64,000 bases of DNA from NCBI GenBank assembly GCA_036501185.1, contig DASYAU010000016.1:1-64000 (forward strand), in the 5' to 3' direction. Source of the stretch: Korobacter sp036501185. GTDB lineage: Bacteria > Acidobacteriota > Terriglobia > Terriglobales > Acidobacteriaceae. Positions within the stretch are counted from its first letter, which is position 1, and each line of letters begins with the position of its first letter. The notes beneath the pieces are model-generated. The model was given only the letters and a program-made list of their open reading frames with translations, ran no database searches and was not told where the DNA came from. The position numbers and the translations under genes were made by a program. This document shows positions 1-7,528 of the stretch, piece after piece.

Positions 1-380
1 AGCGCACGGAATTTATATTGCTCCTTGCGCGCCAGGATCGCTGCCGCAACAGCAGGTTCGTTCCACTCGTGGATGATTACGAAATCGACATCGCGCAATT
101 CTTCATCGAGAAATTCCTCGAACCGGTTTTTGCGATCGTAGAACCGCACATCGAGCATGGAAAACTTGGCACGAAACTGGTCGATGGAATCGATGGCGCG
201 CTCTTCTTCGTGGTTCACCAGGTTGGAGAGCGACCACGCGCCGAGTTCCTCGTAGCAGCGCACATCGTGGCCGAGGTTTGCGAGTTCGCGCACGAGGCCG
301 CGCAGGAAATGCGCATTGCCGTGGTTCCAGTCGCTCACCCAGGAGTGCGCGAAATAACGAATTCGATAACGATCGTTCAT
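1..380 (-). CDS. Glycosyltransferase, N-terminal part only (runs off the window)
   Basis: The frame opens at the ATG at 380 and is still open at base 1, so about 126 residues are visible. The start (MNDRYRIRYFAHSW, then a DWNHGNAHFLRGL stretch) looks like the first Rossmann domain of a GT-B glycosyltransferase of the CgeB or family-1 kind. The nucleotide-sugar binding half lies outside the window. The ATG overlaps the TGA of the preceding glycosyltransferase gene by four bases (ATGA), which implies translational coupling. It is the last visible gene of a five-gene minus-strand glycan operon. The family call rests on the N-terminal pattern and context; donor and acceptor cannot be inferred. 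Confidence 0.6.
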   Translation of the reverse strand, partial: MNDRYRIRYFAHSWVSDWNHGNAHFLRGLVRELANLGHDVRCYEELGAWSLSNLVNHEEERAIDSIDQFRAKFSMLDVRFYDRKNRFEEFLDEELRDVDFVIIHEWNEPAVAAAILARKEQYKFRA

Positions 381-1489
381 GCGGCTTGCTCGCGAACTCC
401 CAATTTTTGATAGAGATTCAGGTACTCATCTACCATGCGGTCGGCATTGAAGTACTGGCGGGCGCGATTGTATGCGAGGTTGGCGTAAATGAGGCGCTGG
501 GTGCGGTCTTCAGCGAGGCGGTTCAGCGCCTCGAAGAGCGAGTCGGCGCGGTTCGCCTCGAAGTAGCAGGCGGCATCGCCCCATATTTCGCGGAAACTTG
601 GAATGTCGTTGGCAACCAGGGCACAGCGGGAGAGCGCAGCTTCCAGCGGTGCAAGTCCGAAGGGCTCATAACGGGAAGTTGCGGCGTAAATCGCGCCTCG
701 GCCGTAGAGGCTGCGCAATTGGCCTTCCGACTGTTGTCCGAGCACGTGCACGCGTTCACGATCGACAAACGCGAAAGGTGAGCCCTCGCGGAAGACTTCG
801 TCGGGATGCTGCTCGGTCCCGGCGATGGTGATCGGCATGGCTGCTTTCCCGTGAAGCAGTAGCGAGACCTGTTTGCCCGAATCCCACAGTCGCCCGACGC
901 TGACAATGCGCTCGTTCTTGGAAATGTGTGGATTGAAAAGTAGCGGCGAGCGGCCGTTATAAATCACGTGCGCCGATGCGGGCTCGCAGTAGAAGCGGCG
1001 CACGTTTTCCATCATCCAGCGCGAAGGTGCGACGACCGCAGTCGCCTGCTGAAGCCCACGCTGCACGACGTCGCGGTACCACGCCATCCAGGGAATGTCC
1101 TGCGGGACTTCGCCTTTGACACTGGCCCACCAGCTTACGACGTCGCTGTGAGCGACCACGACCTTCGGGATATCGAGATCCAGCGCGCCATAGGCGAACT
1201 GGTTGCTGTGCAGCAGGTCCGGTCTCACTTCGTCGATGATGGCGCGGAGGTACTCCGACGACGCATCGAGGTCGTCGCGCGCCTCTTGCATCCATTCGAG
1301 TCGGAATGCTGTGGCGCGGAAATCTACGCCTTTGACGGCTTCGAGCCATTGCGTCTGCTCGGCGGCCGCCGGGATTTCGCCGAAGCTCACGAGGGTGACA
1401 CGCAGACCACGGCGAACGAGCCCAGTTACGAGTTCGCGCGCGTATGTCCACACGCCACCAATCGTGTCCGCTGTGACAAGCACATGCAT
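377..1489 (-). CDS. Glycosyltransferase family 4 (GT-B)
   Basis: A 370-residue retaining GT-B enzyme that would transfer a sugar from a nucleotide sugar to a growing glycan at the cytoplasmic face of the membrane. The N-terminus MHVLVTADTIGGVWTYAREL carries the Gly-rich loop of the acceptor domain. VVAPSRWMMENV and IYNGRSPLLF mark the domain linker. RIVSVGRLWDSGKQ and the EPFGLAPLE motif (E-x7-E) form the donor site, so the catalytic core is complete. The start is followed upstream by the epimerase stop 12 bases away, and the stop overlaps the next gene. It belongs to the methyltransferase-glycosidase-epimerase-GT-GT operon. Family is clear; substrate is unknown. Confidence 0.88.
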   Translation of the reverse strand: MHVLVTADTIGGVWTYARELVTGLVRRGLRVTLVSFGEIPAAAEQTQWLEAVKGVDFRATAFRLEWMQEARDDLDASSEYLRAIIDEVRPDLLHSNQFAYGALDLDIPKVVVAHSDVVSWWASVKGEVPQDIPWMAWYRDVVQRGLQQATAVVAPSRWMMENVRRFYCEPASAHVIYNGRSPLLFNPHISKNERIVSVGRLWDSGKQVSLLLHGKAAMPITIAGTEQHPDEVFREGSPFAFVDRERVHVLGQQSEGQLRSLYGRGAIYAATSRYEPFGLAPLEAALSRCALVANDIPSFREIWGDAACYFEANRADSLFEALNRLAEDRTQRLIYANLAYNRARQYFNADRMVDEYLNLYQKLGVREQAA

Positions 1490-1501
1490 CGCTAGAAGCT
1501 C

Positions 1502-2623
1502 CTACGCCGTCAGCCCGTAGGCCGTGAGTTGCTGCGTTGCGTCGGAAACCTTGTCGGTGGCCGATTGCGAGCGCAGCCACTCCACTAATTCGCCAATGCC
1601 ATGGGCAAACTGAAATTGCGGTTCATAGCCGAGCACCTTCCGCGCCAGGCCGATATCGGCGAAGCAATGGCGAATATCCCCGGCACGGTACTTGCCGGTG
1701 ACTTCCGGTTCCACACGCACGCCCAGCGACTTCGCGAGCGACTCCGCCACTTGGGAAATCGAGATCGGCGAGCCGGAGCCGATATTGATCGCTTGACCGT
1801 CGGCGTCGGCGCGTTCAAGGGCTTTTAAGTTGGCTTGCACAATGTCGTGGACACTGACGAAATCGCGCTGCTGACAGCCGTCTTCAAAGACCATGGGAGA
1901 CCGCTTATTGAGCAGCCGCGCGGCGAAGATCGCCGCCACACCGGTGTACGGATTCGAAAGCGCCTGTCGAGTTCCGTAAATGTTGAAGTAACGCAGCGCG
2001 ACAACCGGAATTGCGTAGGTGTGCCCGAAGAGCAGACACATCTCTTCCTGGTCTTTTTTTGAGAGCGCGTAGATCGAAGTGCACTGCAGCGGCTTGGCCT
2101 CGTCGGTTGCGACGGGCAGTAGTTCTGTATTGCAGATGGGGCATTGCGCTTCCCAGCGTTTTTGGCGCAGTTGAAGAAGCGAACGCGGGGGAGGCGCCAT
2201 TTCGCCGTGCTCCGCGCATTTGTACTTGCCTTCGCCGTAGATCGACATGGAAGATGCGATGATCAGCTTCTCGAACCCGCGGCGGCTGTCGAGCATGGCT
2301 TGGAGCAGGTTCGCGGTGCCCTGCGTGTTCGCTCCCATGTAATTGGAGATCTCGTACATCGACTGGCCCACGCCCACAGCGGCGGCTTTGTGAAAGATGA
2401 CATCGATGTCAGTCAATACGCGGCGGACGGCTTCGAGGTCGCGCATGTCGCCCTGCACGAATTCAATATCGCGGGCGAGATAGCCAGGTAGCCCGTTCGG
2501 GTGCACTTGTGGCGAGAGGCTGTCGAATACGCGTACTTCATGGCCATTTTCAAGCAGGGCGTCGACGAGGTGTGATCCAACGAAGCCAGCGCCGCCGGTG
2601 ACCAAAACGCGTTTGCGCATCAC
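1502..2623 (-). CDS. NAD-dependent nucleotide-sugar epimerase/dehydratase with a Cys-rich insert
   Basis: A 373-residue extended short-chain dehydrogenase that should epimerise or dehydrate an NDP-sugar in the cytoplasm. The Rossmann loop GGAGFVGSH lies at about residues 10-18, and the catalytic pair Y185-x3-K189 (YALSK) is intact. Between the Ser region (SSMSIYGEG) and YxxxK there is an insert with C136 and H139, then C161 and C164 in a CPIC knuckle, which resembles a small zinc ribbon. The start overlaps the TGA of the glycosidase gene by four bases (ATGA). Neighbours are a glycosidase upstream and two glycosyltransferases downstream, so it probably makes the sugar donor for this operon. 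dTDP-rhamnose 4-epimerase-like enzymes are a plausible comparison, but specificity cannot be read. Confidence 0.88.
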   Translation of the reverse strand: MMRKRVLVTGGAGFVGSHLVDALLENGHEVRVFDSLSPQVHPNGLPGYLARDIEFVQGDMRDLEAVRRVLTDIDVIFHKAAAVGVGQSMYEISNYMGANTQGTANLLQAMLDSRRGFEKLIIASSMSIYGEGKYKCAEHGEMAPPPRSLLQLRQKRWEAQCPICNTELLPVATDEAKPLQCTSIYALSKKDQEEMCLLFGHTYAIPVVALRYFNIYGTRQALSNPYTGVAAIFAARLLNKRSPMVFEDGCQQRDFVSVHDIVQANLKALERADADGQAINIGSGSPISISQVAESLAKSLGVRVEPEVTGKYRAGDIRHCFADIGLARKVLGYEPQFQFAHGIGELVEWLRSQSATDKVSDATQQLTAYGLTA

Positions 2624-3537
2624 TGGCCCACCTGTTCGAGATCGTCAGCTTGCACCACGCGCGGGGCGTAGCGTCCGACGGCCCAGCGGGTAAACTCGGC
2701 AAAACTGGCTGGATCCTTGGGAGGGCTGGTGTAATGCGGCTGCACGCCGAGGTGTTCGGGGGTGAAGCAGAGCGTCATAGTGGTGGCAAATTCCTGCAAT
2801 GCGCTCATCTGCACGTCGAACCAGGCTTCCGCGTTGGGGCGATACCAGTCGGCCCAGCTCACGCCGGTACGCAGATATTGCACTCCGAGTTTGCGCAACC
2901 AATCCACGCTTTGTTCCAGGCGATGGTCTTCGAAGTGAAACCACTGGCAAATGCCGAGGCCGCCGGGAAAACTGAACGCTGAGGGCTTAGGCGAGCCGTC
3001 TTCGCGCAGCAGGCCCATGTAGTAATGGCGATAGTAGGAGCTGCCCTCGGCTTCCTTGTGGCGGGTGGTGGCGTTCCATGCGGCGGGCAGATCGAAGAGG
3101 CTGTACCAGTAGACGCGCTCAACAACGGGGAGCAATAATTCCGCGGTTTTGCGCATGCCCCACTCCTGCACCTCTTCGGCGCCAAACGACGAAACACCGG
3201 CTTCGGTGACCCAGACCGGTTTGCTGGTGACGGCGCGGATCTCGTCCACTTTCTTCGGCCACTCGTGGATGCTCCAGTGGTTCCAGTCGAGGGGGAAGCC
3301 GTGAATCGCAACCACGTCCACGGCATCAATCACGCCAAGTCCGGTGAGTAACTCGATGAAGTGGGGGTCAATTGGAGAAATGCCACCCAGCACGATTTTC
3401 AAGTCCGGATTGATGTCGCGGATCGCGCGCGCAGCCTCGATGGTCATTTCCGCAAACTGTTTCCACTCCGGATCGACCTTAAAGTCCCAATGCGAAAGAT
3501 TATTGGGCTCGTTCCAGAGCATGACTGCTTCCACCAT
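2620..3537 (-). CDS. Putative retaining glycoside hydrolase, clan GH-A-like barrel in permuted order
   Basis: 305 residues with no signal peptide. The sequence opens almost at once with the acid/base motif of clan GH-A (WNEPN, E10), followed by a second strand-end glutamate in VWVTEAG (E112) that fits the nucleophile. The parts that normally come first in such barrels are at the C-terminus: GGLGICQWFHFED around 192-204, LRTGVSWADW around 222-231, and FTRWAVGRYAPR around 282-293, which normally leads straight into the WNEPN strand. This suggests a circular permutation. The ATG at 3537 is preceded by GAGG at good spacing and is the only start after an in-frame TAG. GH39 or GH5-like cellulase/xylosidase are possible family labels. 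In an operon with transferases it may trim or remodel the glycan. Confidence 0.72.
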   Translation of the reverse strand: MVEAVMLWNEPNNLSHWDFKVDPEWKQFAEMTIEAARAIRDINPDLKIVLGGISPIDPHFIELLTGLGVIDAVDVVAIHGFPLDWNHWSIHEWPKKVDEIRAVTSKPVWVTEAGVSSFGAEEVQEWGMRKTAELLLPVVERVYWYSLFDLPAAWNATTRHKEAEGSSYYRHYYMGLLREDGSPKPSAFSFPGGLGICQWFHFEDHRLEQSVDWLRKLGVQYLRTGVSWADWYRPNAEAWFDVQMSALQEFATTMTLCFTPEHLGVQPHYTSPPKDPASFAEFTRWAVGRYAPRVVQADDLEQVGQ

Positions 3538-3570
3538 GCAGTTTCCTCGCGAGTCAGAAAAATGAAAGAA

Positions 3571-4353
3571 CTACAACGTTCCTGCCAGTTCGTGGTCGAG
3601 CACGTACTTGCCATCGTCGCGCCGTGACGTGCGAGGCTCGCACACCCACGTCTCCGACTCGGGGTGCGCAACGAGTTCAAGTCCCGAGCTGCGCAGCATG
3701 GCCTCGGCTGCGGCACGGTTCGGGATCCACCAGTTGGTGGGATCGTTGGCGTAGCTGTGCTCGATAAAGTACATCTGCGGAAAATCCGCGTCGGAAAAGA
3801 CTGTTTTATTCCAGAAGTGGTAATTGGATTCCGTCGGCCTGGCGTTCTCCGAGCCGCGGATCATCGTCTGGAAAACTAGTGTTTTCCGGACCTTCTTGAT
3901 GACTTTGTCGAGCGCGAAGAGCGGATAGCGGAGATGGTAAAAAACACCCATGAAGAAGACGTAGTCAAATTGCCCATCGATAGCGTCGACTTCGTACACC
4001 GAGCGTTTTTCAAATTCAATTTCCAGACCGAGCGTTTTTGCCGCAAACCGCGCCTGGTTGAGATAGCGATCGTCCACGTCAATGCCGAGCACGCGCTCGG
4101 CGCCGCGCTGTTTCATCTGGATGGAATAAAAGCCGCCATTGCACCCAAGATCAAGCACGGTCGCGCCGCTGAGGTCCAGCGGAATCGCCGACTGAATGTG
4201 CTTCCACTTGACGTTAGGGAAGTCGCCGAGAAAATGGTCGGGCGCAGTGCGCACGCCATAGAGATCGAGATTGTGAAACCACTCGCCGAGCTCTGCAATG
4301 TGTCGCGCCAGTACATCGCGATCGATGTCGTCAACCCGAGGTGTTGTCACCAT
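3571..4353 (-). CDS. SAM-dependent methyltransferase, CmoB-like (DUF1698 type)
   Basis: A 260-residue class I methyltransferase. The SAM-binding loop VLDLGCNGGFYS sits at about 67-78, GIDVDDRYLNQA is the acidic strand-2 motif, and DYVFFMGVFYHLRYP matches the post-IV region of the CmoB/DUF1698 family. It starts the minus-strand operon that continues with a glycosidase, an epimerase and two glycosyltransferases, so a sugar or lipid acceptor is more likely than tRNA despite the CmoB resemblance. Its stop (TAG) lies 33 bases before the glycosidase ATG and is in the same frame. The ATG at 4353 has no strong ribosome-binding site. Substrate unknown. Confidence 0.82.
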   Translation of the reverse strand: MVTTPRVDDIDRDVLARHIAELGEWFHNLDLYGVRTAPDHFLGDFPNVKWKHIQSAIPLDLSGATVLDLGCNGGFYSIQMKQRGAERVLGIDVDDRYLNQARFAAKTLGLEIEFEKRSVYEVDAIDGQFDYVFFMGVFYHLRYPLFALDKVIKKVRKTLVFQTMIRGSENARPTESNYHFWNKTVFSDADFPQMYFIEHSYANDPTNWWIPNRAAAEAMLRSSGLELVAHPESETWVCEPRTSRRDDGKYVLDHELAGTL

Positions 4354-4570
4354 GAATTTGCCAGAAGTCGTGCTCCCGTAACGCGGTTAGAGGCAGCGGC
4401 AGGTACCCACGTTGCCCAGCGACGACGAATGGCAGAGATTGACGGAGGAACGCACAGGGAGCGCGACGAGCGCGACAGCCGAATGCGACTGACGCCCAAG
4501 GGAGATGAGTTGCGGCACGCAGCTCAACTGCAGTCTTGCGCAAAACCACTGCGCGCCGCGGTCCTGATCG

Positions 4571-4717
4571 CTAAACCGTACGTCGGCCTGTGATCAGGTT
4601 GATCACTGCAACCACGATTGCAATCACCAACAGGATATGGATCAAGCTGCCGGCCACGTGGAAGCTCCAGCCCAACAGCCAGAGGATGATCAGAATCGCA
4701 AAAATAGTCCAAAGCAT
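4571..4717 (-). CDS. 48-residue DUF5670 (lmo0937-type) membrane protein
   Basis: Starting at the ATG at 4717 the frame gives a 48-residue peptide beginning MLWTIFAILIILWLLGW and ending in TGRRTV. It has two hydrophobic segments (about 2-17 and 26-43) joined by a short SFHVAGS turn, which is the lmo0937/DUF5670 pattern. AGGTGA sits seven bases before the ATG. Family members are tiny inner-membrane proteins of unknown function, often linked with stress or envelope genes. It is too short for usual length cut-offs. It lies alone on minus between the methyltransferase operon and a small signalling-like gene. Confidence 0.85.
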   Translation of the reverse strand: MLWTIFAILIILWLLGWSFHVAGSLIHILLVIAIVVAVINLITGRRTV

Positions 4718-4843
4718 ATTGGTCACCTGGGCCGGAGGGGAGCCGGCCTGTTCATGGGAAGCAATAGGCTCTCAGGAAGTTGTCTTCGGGCTGAAACAAG
4801 CGATGATGGGGTCGAGGTGTGTTCCTGAAGGGGCACCTTTCGC

Positions 4844-4869
4844 GAGGCGGCGGTTTCGGTCGCCGCCTC
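4844..4869 (-). terminator. Strong GC hairpin after the 4882-5370 gene
   Basis: Nine-base arms GAGGCGGCG (4844-4852) and CGCCGCCTC (4861-4869) with an eight-base loop, 13 bases after the stop of the gene on minus. No U-run follows, so it may act as a mRNA 3' stabiliser or a factor-dependent stop rather than a classic terminator. Confidence 0.4.
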
Positions 4870-4881
4870 CGGGAAGGGATT

Positions 4882-5370
4882 TCAGTGAACCGTCTCAAAT
4901 CGATTGCGCATCCGGGCGGCGAGCTCTTCAATGTCGTGCAATTTCTCCGCTGCGAAGGGGGGAACATCGCCGCTTTCGAGAGCGAGTCCACAGGCGATCA
5001 GGATGCCGGTAATCTCGCCTTTCAGGTCGTTGCGCAGCATGGCTTCTGCCTGACGGATGGCGAGCTTCTTCTCCCGATCCACGCGAGCCAGTGCGGCGCG
5101 CACTTCAGCGGTGATGCGACCGGCAGCCATAATGGCGGTATTAACGAACACGGGCACTGCCAGTCCAGCGTTGCGGATGACCTCGTCGGATAAAACCGGA
5201 TCGGGCGAGACGCTGGCCTGGTCAAAGATAACTGCCGCATATTCGCCGTTGCGAACCAGGCTGGAAGCACGTGCGACATCGGCACAGAGGGTGGTGCGGA
5301 CTTGGGTTGCTTCTTCCACAGCCTCGGCACATTGACGGCTGCGGGGCGACGCACTGATCAGTAGGTTCAT
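4882..5370 (-). CDS. Small protein with a kinase-like helical hairpin lacking the His
   Basis: 162 residues from the ATG at 5370, chosen because AGGAGG lies eight bases upstream; a longer frame to 5415 has no such signal. The N-terminus MNLLISASPRSRQ and an alternating hydrophobic pattern up to about residue 90 look like a degenerate receiver-type alpha/beta domain, with no recognisable phospho-acceptor. The C-terminal 60 residues (RQAEAMLRNDLKGEITGIL, then AAEKLHDIEELAARM) mimic the two-helix DHp hairpin of histidine kinases, with Asn where the phospho-His would stand in an HDLK box. It lies downstream of the interrupted sigma-54 regulator on the same strand, so a role in that pathway is plausible but unproven. 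No family name can be assigned. Confidence 0.6.
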   Translation of the reverse strand: MNLLISASPRSRQCAEAVEEATQVRTTLCADVARASSLVRNGEYAAVIFDQASVSPDPVLSDEVIRNAGLAVPVFVNTAIMAAGRITAEVRAALARVDREKKLAIRQAEAMLRNDLKGEITGILIACGLALESGDVPPFAAEKLHDIEELAARMRNRFETVH

Positions 5371-5440
5371 AGGCCTTTCCTCCTCGCGGAAGGCTTTCGC
5401 TCCCGCGCACTGCACGAATTGCGAGGCCGCGCCTACTGTT

Positions 5441-6943
5441 TTAGACGGCTGCAGCGGCCCCGTACTCCTTCAACTTGCGGTACAAGGTCGTTTTCCCGAT
5501 GCCGAGGAGCCGCGCGGCTTCCAGCTTGTCGCCGTGCAGCCGCTCGATGGCCTCAAGAATCGCCTGTTTCTCCATCTCGGCGATTGGAATGATGCCGTTG
5601 CTCGCGGGCGCGGCAGCGGTAACCGGCACCGCCGCGGCTTGCGTTTGTGTGTGCCAGTTCTGGATGGTGGTCGGTAAATCGCCCACGCGAATCGTGGGTC
5701 CCGAGGTAAGCGCACACGCGCGGTCGAGACAGTTCTCCAACTCGCGTACGTTGCCCGGCCATTCGTAGGTGAGCATTAGCTTCAGAGCGTCGTCGCTGAT
5801 ATTGCGCTGGAAACCGGTGGCCCGCTCTGCGCGCTCAAGGAAATAGCCGACAAGCAGCGGAATGTCCTGCTTGCGCTCACGCAACGGTGGAATCCGCAGG
5901 GTGAGCACGTTGAGCCGGAAGTAGAGATCGCGGCGGAAAGTTCCCTGCTGCACCGCCTGTTCGAGGTCACGATTGGTGGCGGCGAGGATGCGCACGTTAA
6001 TCGGAACTGCCCGCGTTCCCCCCACGGGCCGGATTTCTTTCTCCTGTAGCGCGCGCAGCAGCTTCGATTGCAGGTCGATGGGCAGCTCGCCGATTTCATC
6101 GAGGAATACCGTGCCGCCGTCGCCCATGGCGAGCAGGCCCTGCTTGGAGTGCTGCGCCCCGGTGAATGCGCCTTTGACGTAGCCAAAGAGTTCGCTCTCG
6201 ATCAGGGTGGGCACGAGCGAGCCGCAATCGACGGGAACGAAGGGCTTTTCCTTCTAGGTACCGGTGTAGTGGACCGCCCGGGCTACAACTTCCTTCCCCG
6301 TGCCGCTCTCGCCGGTGATGAGCACTGGATGAGTGCTGTTGGCGGCTTTAGTGATGATGCGGTAGAGGCGCCCCATTTCGGGCGCCCGGCCGACGAGCCC
6401 ACCGAAGCCGTGCCGCGACTTCACCTGCTCACGCAGGATGCGGTTTTCCGTGGTGATCTTCAGGTGGCCGGTGACGCGGTCCAGTAACATGCGGAGTTCG
6501 TCGAGATTAAAGGGCTTAGTGACGTAGTCGTAGGCTCCGTGTTTCATGGCCTGAACCGCCGACTGCACAGTGGCGTAGCCGGTTACGACAATAACGATCG
6601 TTTCGGGACGGTGTTGTTTGATCTGGCGCAGCGCTTCCAAGCCGCCGATTCCCGGCAGGCGGAGGTCGAGGAGGATGACATCGATGCTGCTGCTATCGAG
6701 AACTTTGTAGGCCTGCTCCGCGTTTTCCGCCGTGAACGCGTTGAAACCCAGCGATTGGGCCACATCGCGACAGCCTTCACGAACCACACGTTCGTCGTCC
6801 ACAATCAATAAGTTCAGCAGGTTCGTTTCGGTGATGGCTTCCTGTACGATCATATTTGTCCATCCGAACCGGCGGTCAACATTCCCGATCGGAAACGTTG
6901 GGATCTCGCCGAGGTCGCCTGGGACCCGTTGTTCTTCTGCCAT
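5441..6943 (-). pseudogene. NtrC-family sigma-54 response regulator interrupted by an in-frame TAG
   Basis: One frame from the ATG at 6943 to 5441 encodes a full regulator except for a TAG at 6254-6256. Before it come a receiver domain (acidic pocket D49-D50, phospho-Asp D93 in LLDLRLPG, Lys in KPFN) and the AAA+ start with Walker A GESGTGKE. After it come PFVPVDCGS, the sigma-54 contact loop GAFTGA, Walker B VFLDEIGELP, and a Fis-type helix-turn-helix at the C-terminus (AARLLGIGKTTLYRKLKEYG). The stop falls about ten residues after Walker A, so the truncated product could not hydrolyse ATP or bind DNA. A GTG at 6214 could restart but has no ribosome-binding site. The ATG overlaps the upstream gene's TGA (TGATG). 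Options: recent nonsense mutation, sequencing error or readthrough. Confidence 0.85.
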
Positions 6944-7332
6944 CAGTCTTCTCCGTTCCGTTGTCCCAAACTAGGACGGGCGTCACACACCTTTGTGCTT
7001 TCGACGGACGCTCCGATAAGCGAACCCTGGAGGCGATGGATCCGGCTCCGCACGTCGGAGAACAGTTCAACCGCGCGTTCGGCGCTGCTTTCGAGTTCAC
7101 TTGCATACCGCTCCCCGGTGGCGGGGAGCGGTACCAAGTGTCTCAGGAGGCCGGCCGTGATCAGGAGGCCCGTCAGAACATTGCTTGCGTCATGCAGCAA
7201 GCGGCGGATTTCGAGGATCTGTTCGCCGGGTTGAGGTTCCGACTTGGCTTGGCTCGGCACGCATTCTTGTATTGCAGGAAGGTTGCCAATCTCGCTCGGC
7301 ACGGTAAAGCACAGAGATTCAGCAGCTTGCAA
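6943..7332 (-). CDS. Small DHp-like protein with an H-box (orphan histidine-kinase hairpin)
   Basis: 129 residues from an apparent TTG at 7332; the true start is uncertain and may be further in. The centre reads EIRRLLHDASNVLTGLLI, a close match to the H-box of HisKA domains (H-D/E-x-x-N-x-L-T). A second helix (ERYASELESSAERAVELFSD) follows, giving the two-helix hairpin of the kinase dimerisation domain. No ATP-binding HATPase domain follows. Its TGA overlaps the ATG of the sigma-54 regulator (TGATG), so the two are coupled. This suggests a phosphotransfer or docking partner for that regulator, but no kinase activity is expected from the protein alone. Confidence 0.55.
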   Translation of the reverse strand: MQAAESLCFTVPSEIGNLPAIQECVPSQAKSEPQPGEQILEIRRLLHDASNVLTGLLITAGLLRHLVPLPATGERYASELESSAERAVELFSDVRSRIHRLQGSLIGASVESTKVCDARPSLGQRNGED

Positions 7333-7478
7333 AGTTGCGGCGGAAAGCGGGAGAGGTCGGCGATAAGTTTAGGAGTTTCGAAATGGGATGCAAAATAACC
7401 ATGTGCTTCCGGGGCATTGATTTTCAGATACTTAGCGTGAGTTCCAAATTGGAGGGCCGAAGGGCTAATGGGGAAATG

Positions 7479-7503
7479 AAAAAGCCGCTCCGAGGAGCGG
7501 CTC
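7479..7503 (-). terminator. Intrinsic terminator after the BNR propeller gene
   Basis: Eight-base arms AGCCGCTC (7483-7490) and GAGCGGCT (7495-7502) with loop CGAG, followed on the minus strand by a T5 run. It lies 26 bases after the stop of the 7529-9562 gene. Confidence 0.85.
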
Positions 7504-7528
7504 TTCAGCCTCCGTACACTCTCTTTTC

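Noticed and set aside
6254..6256. Genome-wide TAG reassignment or pyrrolysine
   Set aside because: TAG is used as the normal end of other genes here (1502, 3571, 4571), and no pyl genes are in view. A local mutation or error is simpler.
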